Source: Peptoniphilus_A genitalis (GTDB lineage: Bacteria > Bacillota > Clostridia > Tissierellales > Peptoniphilaceae). From it: a stretch of DNA of 64,000 nt. The stretch lies in assembly GCF_949769225.1 (NCBI RefSeq), contig NZ_CATKPB010000004.1; one strand, given 5' to 3'. Positions 42,767-50,334 of the stretch are shown here, piece by piece. Within the stretch, counting starts at the first letter, position 1; each line of letters begins with the position of its first letter. The position numbers and the translations under genes are program-made. The notes under the pieces are model-generated. The model had not been told where the DNA came from. It did not search any database and saw nothing but the letters and a program-made list of their open reading frames with translations.

Positions 42767-43879
42767 ATGGATATACTTTTAGAAGGGATTTTAAATCTCG
42801 AAGTTAAACACTTAATTATGTTTATCATTGGCGGAATTTTAATTTATCTTGCCATTGATAAGGAATACGAGCCTTCACTTCTTCTGCCTATTGGTTTTGG
42901 TGCAATTATTTCTAATATTCCACTATCATCAGCTGTTGGAGATGGGGGCTTCTTGACAATACTTTATAAGGCAGGGATTGCCACAGAGCTTTTCCCAGTT
43001 TTAATCTTTATAGGTGTAGGCGCAATGATCGATTTTAAACCACTTATTGCTTCGCCTTTCATGCTCTTCTTTGGAGCGGCGGCGCAATTTGGAATTTTTG
43101 CCACAATGCTCTTCGCTATTTCAACTGGCAAGTTCTCACTTCCTGAAGCAGCGTCTATAGGGATAATTGGTGCAGCCGACGGCCCAACATCAATTTATGT
43201 TGCAAAGGTCTTTGCTCCTAATTATCTTGGACCAATATCCGTAGCTGCCTATTCTTATATGTCTCTTGTGCCAATTATTCAGCCACCCGTTATCAAACTC
43301 TTAACAACTTCTAAGGAAAGAAAAATCAGGATGAAGTACACTACTGTTCACGTTCCAAGAAAGGTTGAAATATTATTCCCAATTGCAATTACTCTTATTG
43401 CTGGAATAATAGCACCTATGTCTGTGTCCCTTATTGGAGCCTTGATGTTTGGTAACTTGATAAGAGTTTGTGGAGTTCTTGAAAGACTTTCTATCTCTGC
43501 ACAAAATGAACTTTCAAACCTAGTTACAATTTTGCTTGGGATAACAATTGGTGGAACCATGTCTGCCGATGCCTTTTTAAATGTCAACACTCTTATGATT
43601 CTTGCCATGGGACTTGTTGCCTTTATCTTTGACACAGCAGGTGGAGTTCTCTTTGCAAAGTTCTTAAACTTATTCTTAAAGAACAAGGTCAACCCAATGA
43701 TTGGCGCAGCAGGTATCTCAGCCTTCCCTATGTCTGGTAGAGTTGTACAAACTATGGCAGCTAAGGAAGACCCAACAAACTTTATCCTTATGCAAGCCAT
43801 GTCTGCTAACGTTGCAGGACAACTTGGCTCAGTAGTTGCTGGTTCAATGATTTTGGCTCTCGTGCCAATGTTTATGTAG
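42767..43879 (+). CDS. Sodium-pump decarboxylase beta subunit (OadB/GcdB family)
   Basis: A 370-residue membrane subunit that couples decarboxylation of a carboxybiotin to Na+ export. The family signatures GAADGPTSI near 137 and the region around VGDGGFLT near 58 hold residues known to matter for Na+ binding in this family. Members serve oxaloacetate, methylmalonyl-CoA or glutaconyl-CoA decarboxylases. The nearby hydroxyacyl-CoA dehydratase subunit and GltS make glutaconyl-CoA the best guess. The alpha and biotin-carrier subunits are not in the window. A small subunit gene follows after 10 bp. Confidence 0.92.
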   Translation: MDILLEGILNLEVKHLIMFIIGGILIYLAIDKEYEPSLLLPIGFGAIISNIPLSSAVGDGGFLTILYKAGIATELFPVLIFIGVGAMIDFKPLIASPFMLFFGAAAQFGIFATMLFAISTGKFSLPEAASIGIIGAADGPTSIYVAKVFAPNYLGPISVAAYSYMSLVPIIQPPVIKLLTTSKERKIRMKYTTVHVPRKVEILFPIAITLIAGIIAPMSVSLIGALMFGNLIRVCGVLERLSISAQNELSNLVTILLGITIGGTMSADAFLNVNTLMILAMGLVAFIFDTAGGVLFAKFLNLFLKNKVNPMIGAAGISAFPMSGRVVQTMAAKEDPTNFILMQAMSANVAGQLGSVVAGSMILALVPMFM

Positions 43880-43889
43880 GGGTGATAAG

Positions 43890-44015
43890 ATGGACATGAA
43901 TGTATTCATGCAAGGTGTAGAAGTAGCAGTTTGGGGGCTGGCTGGAGTTTTTGCTGTCCTAATACTCTTCTACCTATCAACTAAACTTATGTTAAAGGTT
44001 TTTAAAGAAAAATAA
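43890..44015 (+). CDS. Small membrane subunit of the Na+-pump decarboxylase (OadG/GcdD-like)
   Basis: A 41-residue frame with one hydrophobic segment (about 13-32) and a short basic tail, 10 bp behind the beta subunit gene. Single-span small subunits (OadG, MmdD, GcdD) that hold the complex together normally sit beside the beta gene. A GGGGTGATAAG site precedes the ATG and a strong terminator follows. Function rests on position and topology, as the sequence is too short for a firm family match. Confidence 0.7.
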   Translation: MDMNVFMQGVEVAVWGLAGVFAVLILFYLSTKLMLKVFKEK

Positions 44016-44039
44016 TTTTGAAAATTTAATAGACATGAA

Positions 44040-44074
44040 AAAAACTGTTGGATTTATTTTTTCCAACAGTTTTT
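44040..44074. terminator. Bidirectional terminator
   Basis: A 13-bp perfect stem (AAAAACTGTTGGA and complement) with T runs on both strands, ending the decarboxylase operon and the facing lipoprotein gene. Confidence 0.92.
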
Positions 44075-44080
44075 GTTTGC

Positions 44081-44503
44081 TTATTTTTTCTCTTCACCTA
44101 TAAAGGAGTATTTTGTACCCCAATGTTCAAAAACTAAATCAGGCTTAGGGTCCTTATCCTTGTAAGTTCTCATGCCATAAATCCCAGTCACAGGCTCTTC
44201 AACACCATCAAACTTCATAATAACTTCATATCCTGCGCCAGCCTTTTTTAATTTATAAGTACCAGTATAGTCATAGGCACCGTTTCTATCAGTCATGACA
44301 AAATTTTTCTTGTCAAATTTAAGAGCCATGTCATTGCTTAATTCTACTCCGTCATCTGTATTTATCATGCTTTCCAAAGTCCACTTTACATTATAAATTT
44401 TTTTGTCTGGAAGAAGTTCACTGTCTCCTTGGCAAGATGACAAAAATGCTCCCACCATCGCAATTGTAAAAACTAAAAGCAAAGTTTTGAAAATTTTTTT
44501 CAT
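44081..44503 (-). CDS. Lipoprotein of unknown function (paralogue 2)
   Basis: A 140-residue lipoprotein: signal with lipobox ending LSSC near residue 24, then one small beta-rich domain (VKWTLESMI, NFVMTDRNGAYDYTGTYKLKK). It is clearly paralogous to the gene just upstream (44522-44935); about half of the positions look the same. The TGTYKL pattern is that of small lipocalin-like domains, which is only a guess. Spacing of 18 bp suggests co-transcription with its paralogue. Confidence 0.75.
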   Translation of the reverse strand: MKKIFKTLLLVFTIAMVGAFLSSCQGDSELLPDKKIYNVKWTLESMINTDDGVELSNDMALKFDKKNFVMTDRNGAYDYTGTYKLKKAGAGYEVIMKFDGVEEPVTGIYGMRTYKDKDPKPDLVFEHWGTKYSFIGEEKK

Positions 44504-44521
44504 ATCTACCTCTTTATTTGC

Positions 44522-44935
44522 TTATTTTTCATTTTCGCCAATAAAAGAATAGTTCCTTCCCATAAAATCAAAAACTAAGTTTGGCACAGGGTCCTTGCCC
44601 TTCTCAGTTTTCATACCATAGCCAGCAATCGAAGTTTCTTCAGAGTCATCAAACTTCATTATAACTTGGTAACCTCTTTCAACCTTTTTGATTTCATAAG
44701 TTCCAGTAAAGTCTATGGCATTATTTCTATCAGTCATGACAAAATTTTTATCGTCAAATTTGATAGCCACGTCGTTACTTAAATTTTTTCCGTCATATAT
44801 ATTTATCATACTTTCCAAAGTCCACTTTACATTACTAATTTTTTTGTCTGGAAGACTTTCATCCTTGCCTGTGCAGGCTGTAAAAATTATTCCTGCCACA
44901 AAAATTAAAAATAAAAATTTTAAAATTTTTTTCAT
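44522..44935 (-). CDS. Lipoprotein of unknown function (paralogue 1)
   Basis: A 137-residue lipoprotein (MKKILKF signal, lipobox FTAC near 21) paralogous to its downstream neighbour, sharing LPDKKI, VKWTLESMIN, KFDxKNFVMTDRN and TGTYxxKK. The ATG at 44935 follows AAGGAGG; the longer frame adds nine residues across that site. First gene of the two-gene unit. Confidence 0.75.
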   Translation of the reverse strand: MKKILKFLFLIFVAGIIFTACTGKDESLPDKKISNVKWTLESMINIYDGKNLSNDVAIKFDDKNFVMTDRNNAIDFTGTYEIKKVERGYQVIMKFDDSEETSIAGYGMKTEKGKDPVPNLVFDFMGRNYSFIGENEK

Positions 44936-44962
44936 GTCTACCTCCTTGTATAATGAACACAT

Positions 44963-45569
44963 AGTAATTAGTGTTCTTTTTTCTTTTTACTATATGCTAA
45001 GCATAGGCTTGTGAATTGGTTCGTCCTCTATAGCTTTGACTATTTTATTTAGGTTCCAACCACAGTTCTATGTTTATTTGTTTATGAGTTAGATAAGGCT
45101 AGACCTTTTATTTCGAGGAAGGATAGGATACATAGTTTTTGAGGATACCACAGCCAATTTTTATTAAGGATGTAATTTTTATGTTTTTGTTGGTATCGAT
45201 GTTGCTAAGGATAAGCATAATTGTTTTGTCTTTAATTCTGATGTTGAAGTTTTTAAGGATGACTTCACTTTTTCTAAGGATTTAGATTGGTTTAATCTTC
45301 TACTATCACTATACCATATCCTTCTGAAAATTTAAAAGTGTGATTTGAAGCTACTGGACACTATAGTTTTAACTTAAACAATTTTCTTGTGAGCTGAAAT
45401 TGGAGACATCAATAAATTTGATACTCCTAGTCAGCTTTAAGCTTTTGCAGGTTTAGATCCTGCCACTCATCAATCTGGTAAGTTTGTTGCTAAAGATGTC
45501 TCTTCATATTAACCTCCATTTTCTTTAGTAAGCTATAGCATAGTTAAAGATTTTTAAGTTTACAATTTA
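44963..45569. other. Gene-poor region around an IS110 remnant
   Basis: No intact gene lies between the lipoprotein pair and rubrerythrin. The recognisable content is the broken transposase at 45180-45512. Confidence 0.6.
45180..45512 (+). pseudogene. Degenerate IS110-family transposase
   Basis: Reading across frames, the plus strand gives FVGIDVAKDKHNCFVFNS (start of the RuvC-like DEDD domain), then EATGHYSFNL from a later conserved block, then EIGDINKFDTPSQL and AFAGLDPATHQSGKF from the transposase-20 domain. The spacing is far shorter than in an intact 400-residue transposase and several stops interrupt it. Inner parts have been deleted. Ends of the element were not found. Confidence 0.88.
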
Positions 45570-45603
45570 GTAAAAAAACCTGGCCTATATGCTAGGTCAG
45601 GTT
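45570..45603 (-). terminator. Terminator of the rubrerythrin gene
   Basis: Minus-strand stem AACCTG(A/G)CCTA with TAGG and CAGGTT, then T7. Confidence 0.85.
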
Positions 45604-45633
45604 TCTATACTTTTATATTTTATTTCTAATGTT

Positions 45634-46227
45634 TTATTTTACTAGGCCTACTGCCATAAAGAAGCCTTGTGGGTGTTTACATGCTGGACATGCTTTTGGA
45701 GCTTCTTCGCCTTCGAATATATATCCGCAGTTTAGGCATTTCCAAATTGTTACTTCATCTTTTTTAAACATTTCTCCTGCTTCTAGAGTATCTAGAAGGG
45801 TTTTGTATCTGTCTCTGTGGTGTTCTTCTACTTCGCCTATTTCTGTAAATGATTTTGCTATATCGTCAAAGCCTTCTTCTTTTGCAACTTTTGCAAATTC
45901 TGGATACATAGATTCAGCTTCGTCATTTTCACCATCAATAGCTCCTTTAAGGGCAAGTTTTGTGTCCTTATAAACTACTGGGAAGGCTGTATAGTCAGGG
46001 TTTAGTTCAATAGCTTCATTTTCAAATTCGTCTTTTAAGTACTTATAAAGTGCATTTGCGTGAGCTCTTTCGTTTAAAGCTGTTTCTTCAAAAACTTTTG
46101 CTATGTGCTTGTAGCCTTCTTTGTCAGCAATTTTTTGAGATAGAGTGTATCTTTGAACTGCTTGAGATTCTCCTGCAAAGGCTGTTATTAAGTTACTTGC
46201 TGTTTTTGTTCCTTTTAATTTTTTCAT
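45634..46227 (-). CDS. Rubrerythrin
   Basis: A 197-residue diiron peroxidase that protects anaerobes by reducing H2O2. The N-terminal four-helix domain carries paired ExxH-type ligands (ESQAVQRY near 16, ETALNERAHANAL near 48, EVEEHHRDRY near 132). A rubredoxin domain at the C-terminus has CLNCGY and CPACKHP for one iron. Length is normal. The ATG follows AGAGGTAAGT. A Fur/PerR-like box lies upstream at 46313-46327. Confidence 0.94.
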   Translation of the reverse strand: MKKLKGTKTASNLITAFAGESQAVQRYTLSQKIADKEGYKHIAKVFEETALNERAHANALYKYLKDEFENEAIELNPDYTAFPVVYKDTKLALKGAIDGENDEAESMYPEFAKVAKEEGFDDIAKSFTEIGEVEEHHRDRYKTLLDTLEAGEMFKKDEVTIWKCLNCGYIFEGEEAPKACPACKHPQGFFMAVGLVK

Positions 46228-46628
46228 TTTACTTACCTCTTTCTTTTTTTAGATATACTTCCAATATATTATATATATAACCCTTTACAAATGGCTTAAA
46301 CACTGGGTTTGTCGATAATAATTATCAATTGGTCGCGACTTTAAATTAATTCTAAATTTATTCCTCATAATTAAAACTTTATTATTTTCTTTCCTAATTA
46401 ATTTAGGCTTGTTTGTTATGCTTATTTTTATTTAATTGTCTTTTGTTTTTTACTCATTTTACTGTTGACTTCATATAGTTAGTCTAATTTATTACTTTAA
46501 TTTACAAAATTTTTCTCACTTATATTTAAGTCAAATTGGCATTTTATTTCAATACTTGTTATGATTCATGATAATTGGATATAATTATAGTGTAAATTAA
46601 AACAAAAATAATTTTAGGAGGAATTGAA
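46228..46628. other. Divergent promoter region of rubrerythrin and thiol peroxidase
   Basis: No coding sequence. It holds the Fur/PerR-like box (46313-46327), a likely thiol peroxidase promoter (TTGTTA at 46556-46561, 18-base spacer, TATAAT at 46580-46585), and very AT-rich sequence between. Confidence 0.6.
46313..46327. promoter_or_regulatory. Fur/PerR-type box upstream of rubrerythrin
   Basis: CGATAATAATTATCA matches the 7-1-7 Fur-family consensus TGATAATnATTATCA at 14 of 15 places. With peroxide-defence genes on both sides, PerR is the natural candidate, but no perR gene is in the window. Confidence 0.6.
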
Positions 46629-47129
46629 ATGGATATAACATTTGGCGGAAATAAAGTAAATCTTGAAGGAAAAGAAATCAAAGTTGGAGACGTGGCTCCA
46701 TCATTTAAGGCAATTAAAAGGGACCTATCTGACTTTAACTCAGATGACCTAAAGGGCAAAATCGTAGTTTATTCAGTTGCACCATCTATTGACACACCAG
46801 TTTGTGCTCTTCAAGCAACTACTTTTAATGAAGAAGCTACAAAGTTATCTGACGATGTAAAAATCGTAACTGTAACAGTTGACCTTCCTTTCGCACAAGA
46901 AAGATTCTGTTCAGTTAAGGGAATCGAAAACGCAGACATTGTTTCTGACTACAAATACAAGGAATTCGGTAAAAAATTCGGTTTCATGATTGAAGAATTC
47001 CAATTACTTGCTCGTGGCGTTGTAATTGTTGACAGAGACGGAAAAGTTGCTTACGTTGAATATGTTCCTGAAGTAACTCACGATGTTAACTTTGACAAGG
47101 CTCTTGAAGAAGTTAAAAAATTAAAATGA
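46629..47129 (+). CDS. tpx: Thiol peroxidase (atypical 2-Cys peroxiredoxin)
   Basis: A 166-residue peroxiredoxin of the Tpx type. The peroxidatic cysteine lies in PSIDTPVC near 59 and the resolving cysteine in RFCSVKG near 93; the spacing is that of Tpx. It reduces peroxides with thioredoxin. The stop codon overlaps the start of rlmH by 4 bp, so the pair is translationally coupled. GGAGG precedes the ATG. Confidence 0.95.
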   Translation: MDITFGGNKVNLEGKEIKVGDVAPSFKAIKRDLSDFNSDDLKGKIVVYSVAPSIDTPVCALQATTFNEEATKLSDDVKIVTVTVDLPFAQERFCSVKGIENADIVSDYKYKEFGKKFGFMIEEFQLLARGVVIVDRDGKVAYVEYVPEVTHDVNFDKALEEVKKLK

Positions 47130-47608
47130 TCAACATTAATTTAATTGTACTTGGCAAGATCAAGGAAAATTATTTTAAGGATGCCATAAATGAGTACAAA
47201 AAAATGCTTAAGTCTTACGCAGACTTAAGCATTTTTGAAATTATGGACGAACCCTGTCCCGAAAATTTGTCAGACAAGGACATGGAGAAGGTAAAAAATG
47301 TGGAAGGCGAAAAAATCCTCTCAAAGATAAAGGATGGGGCCTATGTCATTGCCCTTGAGATTGGTGGCAAGAGCCTTGACTCAGTGGCCTTTGCAGATAA
47401 AATTAAGGACCTTATGATTGACGGCCACTCCAACATAACTTTTGTAATCGGAGGAAGTCTAGGACTATCTCAAGAAGTTTTATCTAGGGCCGACTACAAG
47501 CTCAGCTTCTCCAAGATGACCTTCCCCCACAAGCTTATGCGAGTGATTTTAATGGAACAAATCTACAGGGCCTTTAGGATAATTAACAACCACCCCTACC
47601 ACAAGTGA
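47126..47608 (+). CDS. rlmH: 23S rRNA pseudouridine-1915 N3-methyltransferase
   Basis: A 160-residue SPOUT methyltransferase that modifies pseudouridine 1915 in helix 69 of 23S rRNA. The knot region FVIGGSLGLSQEV near 108, the SKMTFPHKLMRVIL block and the C-terminal NNHPYHK are diagnostic. Length matches the family exactly. It overlaps tpx by 4 bp and is followed after 6 bp by a gene of unknown function. Confidence 0.96.
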   Translation: MININLIVLGKIKENYFKDAINEYKKMLKSYADLSIFEIMDEPCPENLSDKDMEKVKNVEGEKILSKIKDGAYVIALEIGGKSLDSVAFADKIKDLMIDGHSNITFVIGGSLGLSQEVLSRADYKLSFSKMTFPHKLMRVILMEQIYRAFRIINNHPYHK

Positions 47609-47614
47609 GGTCTT

Positions 47615-48136
47615 ATGAAATTAAATTTATTAAATCAAGTTTTTTCCTTTCACGACTTTAGGCTCGTGAATATAGAAAATCTTTCTGACAAGATTCTTTT
47701 ATATTTTGACCAGGGAATATATTTTGAAAATACACCTGAGGGCCAAGTTGACTACATGATGACAAATCCAAAGCTACTACTTTATAAAAATGAAATAAGC
47801 TTTACCAAAGAAGAACTTGGAGAATTTACCGGAAATTTAATTCATTCCTTTGACCCTGACTTTTATAAAGAGGGTGAACTAGAAGAACTTAATGATGACT
47901 TTTACAATGGAGTGGAAATAAATCTCTATAAGGATGGAACTTACAAAAGGATTTCCATTAATGAACTTTTAAGGCTTGATTTTGAAATAATAAATGAATC
48001 CTTTGGCTATGGCTACATGAGATTTTCTGGAATAGTCACAGGCTTTGAGGATACAAGTGACTGGCAATACGCCTCTCTTGAAATTTTTTACAACAATGAT
48101 GCAGAACTCATCTATGACTCAATAGAAAAATTATAA
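47615..48136 (+). CDS. Hypothetical protein in the rlmH operon
   Basis: A 173-residue soluble, acidic protein with no recognised domain. It looks beta-rich with many aromatic residues. It lies 6 bp after rlmH and 11 bp before the DsrE-like gene, so it is part of the tpx-rlmH run. No function can be given. Confidence 0.65.
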   Translation: MKLNLLNQVFSFHDFRLVNIENLSDKILLYFDQGIYFENTPEGQVDYMMTNPKLLLYKNEISFTKEELGEFTGNLIHSFDPDFYKEGELEELNDDFYNGVEINLYKDGTYKRISINELLRLDFEIINESFGYGYMRFSGIVTGFEDTSDWQYASLEIFYNNDAELIYDSIEKL

Positions 48137-48147
48137 GGAGAATCTTT

Positions 48148-48486
48148 ATGGAAAAAATACTTTTTTATGTAATGGAAGGGGAAAAGATGTGCTTTAACCA
48201 TGTCATGTTAAATGCAGACTCCCTCCTAGAAGCTGGCAAGGAAGTAAAAATAATTCTTGAAGGCAAGTCTGTTAAGCTTCCAAAAGTTCTAGAAGATGAA
48301 AAAAATCCTCTTTATAAGAAACTCTTGGACTCAGGAGTTATTGTGGGCGTATGCAAGGCTTGCTCCAAGGTTCTCGGTGTCTATGAAGATAACGAAAAGC
48401 TTGGACTAAAATTTTTAGATGACATGAAGGGCCATGCTGGCATGGAAAAATATGTAAGTGAGGGCTATCAAGTCCTAGTCTTTTAA
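48148..48486 (+). CDS. DsrE-like small cytoplasmic protein
   Basis: A 112-residue protein with an alternating strand-helix pattern. It has a single cysteine region CKACSK near 72-77 and the sequence FNHVMLNADSLLEAGKEVKIILEG, as in DsrE/DsrF-like proteins that carry or relay sulfur. Its cysteine placement differs from the sulfurtransferase forms, so the role is uncertain. Last gene of the tpx-rlmH run. Confidence 0.72.
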   Translation: MEKILFYVMEGEKMCFNHVMLNADSLLEAGKEVKIILEGKSVKLPKVLEDEKNPLYKKLLDSGVIVGVCKACSKVLGVYEDNEKLGLKFLDDMKGHAGMEKYVSEGYQVLVF

Positions 48487-48504
48487 TTAAAAATTATAAA
48501 AAAT

Positions 48505-48576
48505 AAACCAGAGCATGTGAAGAAAGTCTCAATCCTAATTAGGATTTTGAAGCTTACTTCCTAGCTCTGGTTTTTT
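48505..48576. terminator. Multi-stem bidirectional terminator
   Basis: Outer stem AAACCAGAGC (48505-48514) with GCTCTGGTTT (48564-48573) and a T6 run. The 49-base loop contains a perfect 16-bp palindrome (48531-48546) and a GAAG/CTTC pairing, giving a branched hairpin between convergent genes. Confidence 0.75.
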
Positions 48577-48580
48577 ATTT

Positions 48581-49336
48581 TTATATAAGAGTATCTAAAA
48601 ACATCATGAGGATAAATCCAAAAATTACCCCATAAGTTGCCTCTCTCTCATATCCGTTATTGTGGGTCTCTGGTATGATCTCGTCGCTTATTACGAAGAG
48701 CATGGCTCCTCCTGCAAGGGCAAGGATGAAGCCAAGAGTTGCAGAGAAGATGGAAACAAGTCCAACTCCAAGGAAGGCTCCAATAGGTTCAACAAGTCCT
48801 GTCAAACTTGCAATGGCAAAGGCCTTCTTGCGAGTGTAGCCTTCACGAACAAGGGCAAGGGCAACAGCAAGTCCCTCTGGCATATTTTGTAGGGAGATGC
48901 CAAGGGCAACTGAAAGACCATTTGCCAAATTTTCTCCACCAAAACTTACACCAGTTGCAAGTCCTTCTGGAAAGTTGTGGATGGCAATGGCAATTACAAA
49001 GAGCCACATCTTGGATAAGTTCTTTACATTTGCTCCCTCGTGTCTATTGTCTATTAAGTGCTCGTGGGGTGCAAACTTGTCGATTAAATCAAGAAGGAGA
49101 GCCCCGAAAAAAATTCCAAGTCCCGTTGAGACAACGCCCATAGTTCCATTAGCTATCTCAAGACTTGGTATAACAAGGGAGAAGCAAGTTGCTGCAAGCA
49201 TAACTCCTGCTGCAGCTGCAAGGAGAATGTCCAGTCCCTTCTGGCTCACATCCTTTGCAAAAAATATAGGGATTGCACCAACCCCTGTCATAAGTCCAGG
49301 CACCACACAGCCTAGTATAAGAAAAGTTAAATTCAT
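48581..49336 (-). CDS. ZIP-family metal transporter
   Basis: A 251-residue membrane protein with eight hydrophobic segments, of the GufA/ZupT branch that imports Zn2+ and other divalent metals. The metal-binding helices carry HNFPEGLATG near 122 and NMPEGLAVALAL near 153. A histidine-poor loop joins segments 3 and 4 (HEHLIDNRHEG). Single gene with no visible zinc-dependent operator. Confidence 0.92.
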   Translation of the reverse strand: MNLTFLILGCVVPGLMTGVGAIPIFFAKDVSQKGLDILLAAAAGVMLAATCFSLVIPSLEIANGTMGVVSTGLGIFFGALLLDLIDKFAPHEHLIDNRHEGANVKNLSKMWLFVIAIAIHNFPEGLATGVSFGGENLANGLSVALGISLQNMPEGLAVALALVREGYTRKKAFAIASLTGLVEPIGAFLGVGLVSIFSATLGFILALAGGAMLFVISDEIIPETHNNGYEREATYGVIFGFILMMFLDTLI

Positions 49337-49399
49337 TTAATCACCTTAATTCAAAATTTTACCTATTAATTATAACACAATAATATATTTAAATTTTTG

Positions 49400-49429
49400 C
49401 AAAAAATAAAAGCACGAAGGTCGTGCTTT
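49400..49429 (-). terminator. Terminator of the cardiolipin synthase cluster
   Basis: Minus-strand 9-bp stem AAAGCACGA/TCGTGCTTT, three-base loop, then T-rich. It lies 135 bp beyond the last stop codon, after the repeat-bearing stretch. Confidence 0.78.
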
Positions 49430-49439
49430 ATTATTACTA

Positions 49440-49564
49440 TTTAAATTCTTATAAAGTTGTAGATTTTTATAGGGGCATAAAATCTTGCAAGCTTGTATCT
49501 TTTTATAAAGTCCTTATGTCTTACAAGGTCATAGTTTTTTATAAAGTCATAAATCTTTATAAGA
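49440..49564. repeat. Degenerate TTTATAAAGTC-type repeats
   Basis: About six loose copies of TTATAAAGTNNTA with spacings of 20 to 35 bases; the same core as in 15129-15310, on the opposite strand. It lies in the 3' untranslated part of the cardiolipin synthase cluster. Confidence 0.5.
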
Positions 49565-49780
49565 TTATAAACTGTTAACTGCTCTTCTTATTCCACCAGC
49601 TAATTCGTCAAAAAATCTTGAGACCTTGTCAAAGAGATCTCCTAGGTTAAAATTTCTAATTCCACTGACAATAAAGTGTTTATCAATTCTTTGATTTCCA
49701 ATAAAGATGGAAATGTTAAAAAGTTTCATAAGGATTAGAATTCCTGCTATTATTCCCAAAATTTTTAAAGCTTTTTTCAT
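49565..49780 (-). CDS. Small membrane protein of unknown function
   Basis: A 71-residue protein with one N-terminal hydrophobic segment (about 4-28) and a short amphipathic C-terminal part (FFDELAGGIRRAVNSL). No family recognised. It lies 8 bp behind the metallopeptidase gene in the same transcript. Confidence 0.6.
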   Translation of the reverse strand: MKKALKILGIIAGILILMKLFNISIFIGNQRIDKHFIVSGIRNFNLGDLFDKVSRFFDELAGGIRRAVNSL

Positions 49781-49788
49781 TTTATCAC

Positions 49789-50328
49789 CTAGGTCTTTAA
49801 TTCTCTTTCAATTTCCTCATAGTTTTCCATGTACTTCTTGCACTCATTTATAAAATTCTTGTCGTGGTGAAAGAATTTTAAGTGAACTAACTCATGAAGG
49901 ACAACTGCCTCAATTTGTTCTAGGGGTCTTGCTGCCAGGTAGAGATTTATTTTTATATCTCCACGCTGTGGATAGCAGGTCCCCCATCTCACCTTCATCT
50001 TCCTTATCTCATAGGATTTGGCTGAGAGTCCTGTCAAGGCTTCGTATCTTGGAAAAATTTCATCCAGAACCTTCTGCAGCTCTCGTCTGTAAATTTTTTC
50101 AAGTTCTTCCTCTGAAGTGAAGTTTACCTTTTGACCAAACAAGTGGTTCTTGTAGCGTCCCCTTCTCTCATCTTCCCTCTTTAGTCTCTCAATTGCTTCC
50201 TCATTGTTTTTAATAAATTCTTTTATGGCTCTGTCGGTCATAGACCTTGGAGCAGAAACTTTTATTATCCCATCTTCGACCCTAAGTCTAAGGGACCTTA
50301 TCTTCTTTTTATTTATTTCTATATCCAT
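49789..50328 (-). CDS. YgjP/DUF45-type zinc metallopeptidase-like protein
   Basis: A 179-residue cytoplasmic protein of the YgjP (DUF45/WLM-like) group. The zinc motif is LHELVHLKFFHHDKNF near 141-156 (HExxH followed by a third histidine). WGTCYPQRGDIKINLYL before it is also diagnostic. Substrates of the family are not firmly known. It follows the cardiolipin synthase gene by 6 bp. Confidence 0.9.
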   Translation of the reverse strand: MDIEINKKKIRSLRLRVEDGIIKVSAPRSMTDRAIKEFIKNNEEAIERLKREDERRGRYKNHLFGQKVNFTSEEELEKIYRRELQKVLDEIFPRYEALTGLSAKSYEIRKMKVRWGTCYPQRGDIKINLYLAARPLEQIEAVVLHELVHLKFFHHDKNFINECKKYMENYEEIERELKT

Positions 50329-50334
50329 TATATC

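Noticed and set aside
48808..49143. Long plus-strand frames across the ZIP gene
   Set aside because: They are shadows of the ZIP transporter; the peptides are low in sense and have no ribosome-binding site.
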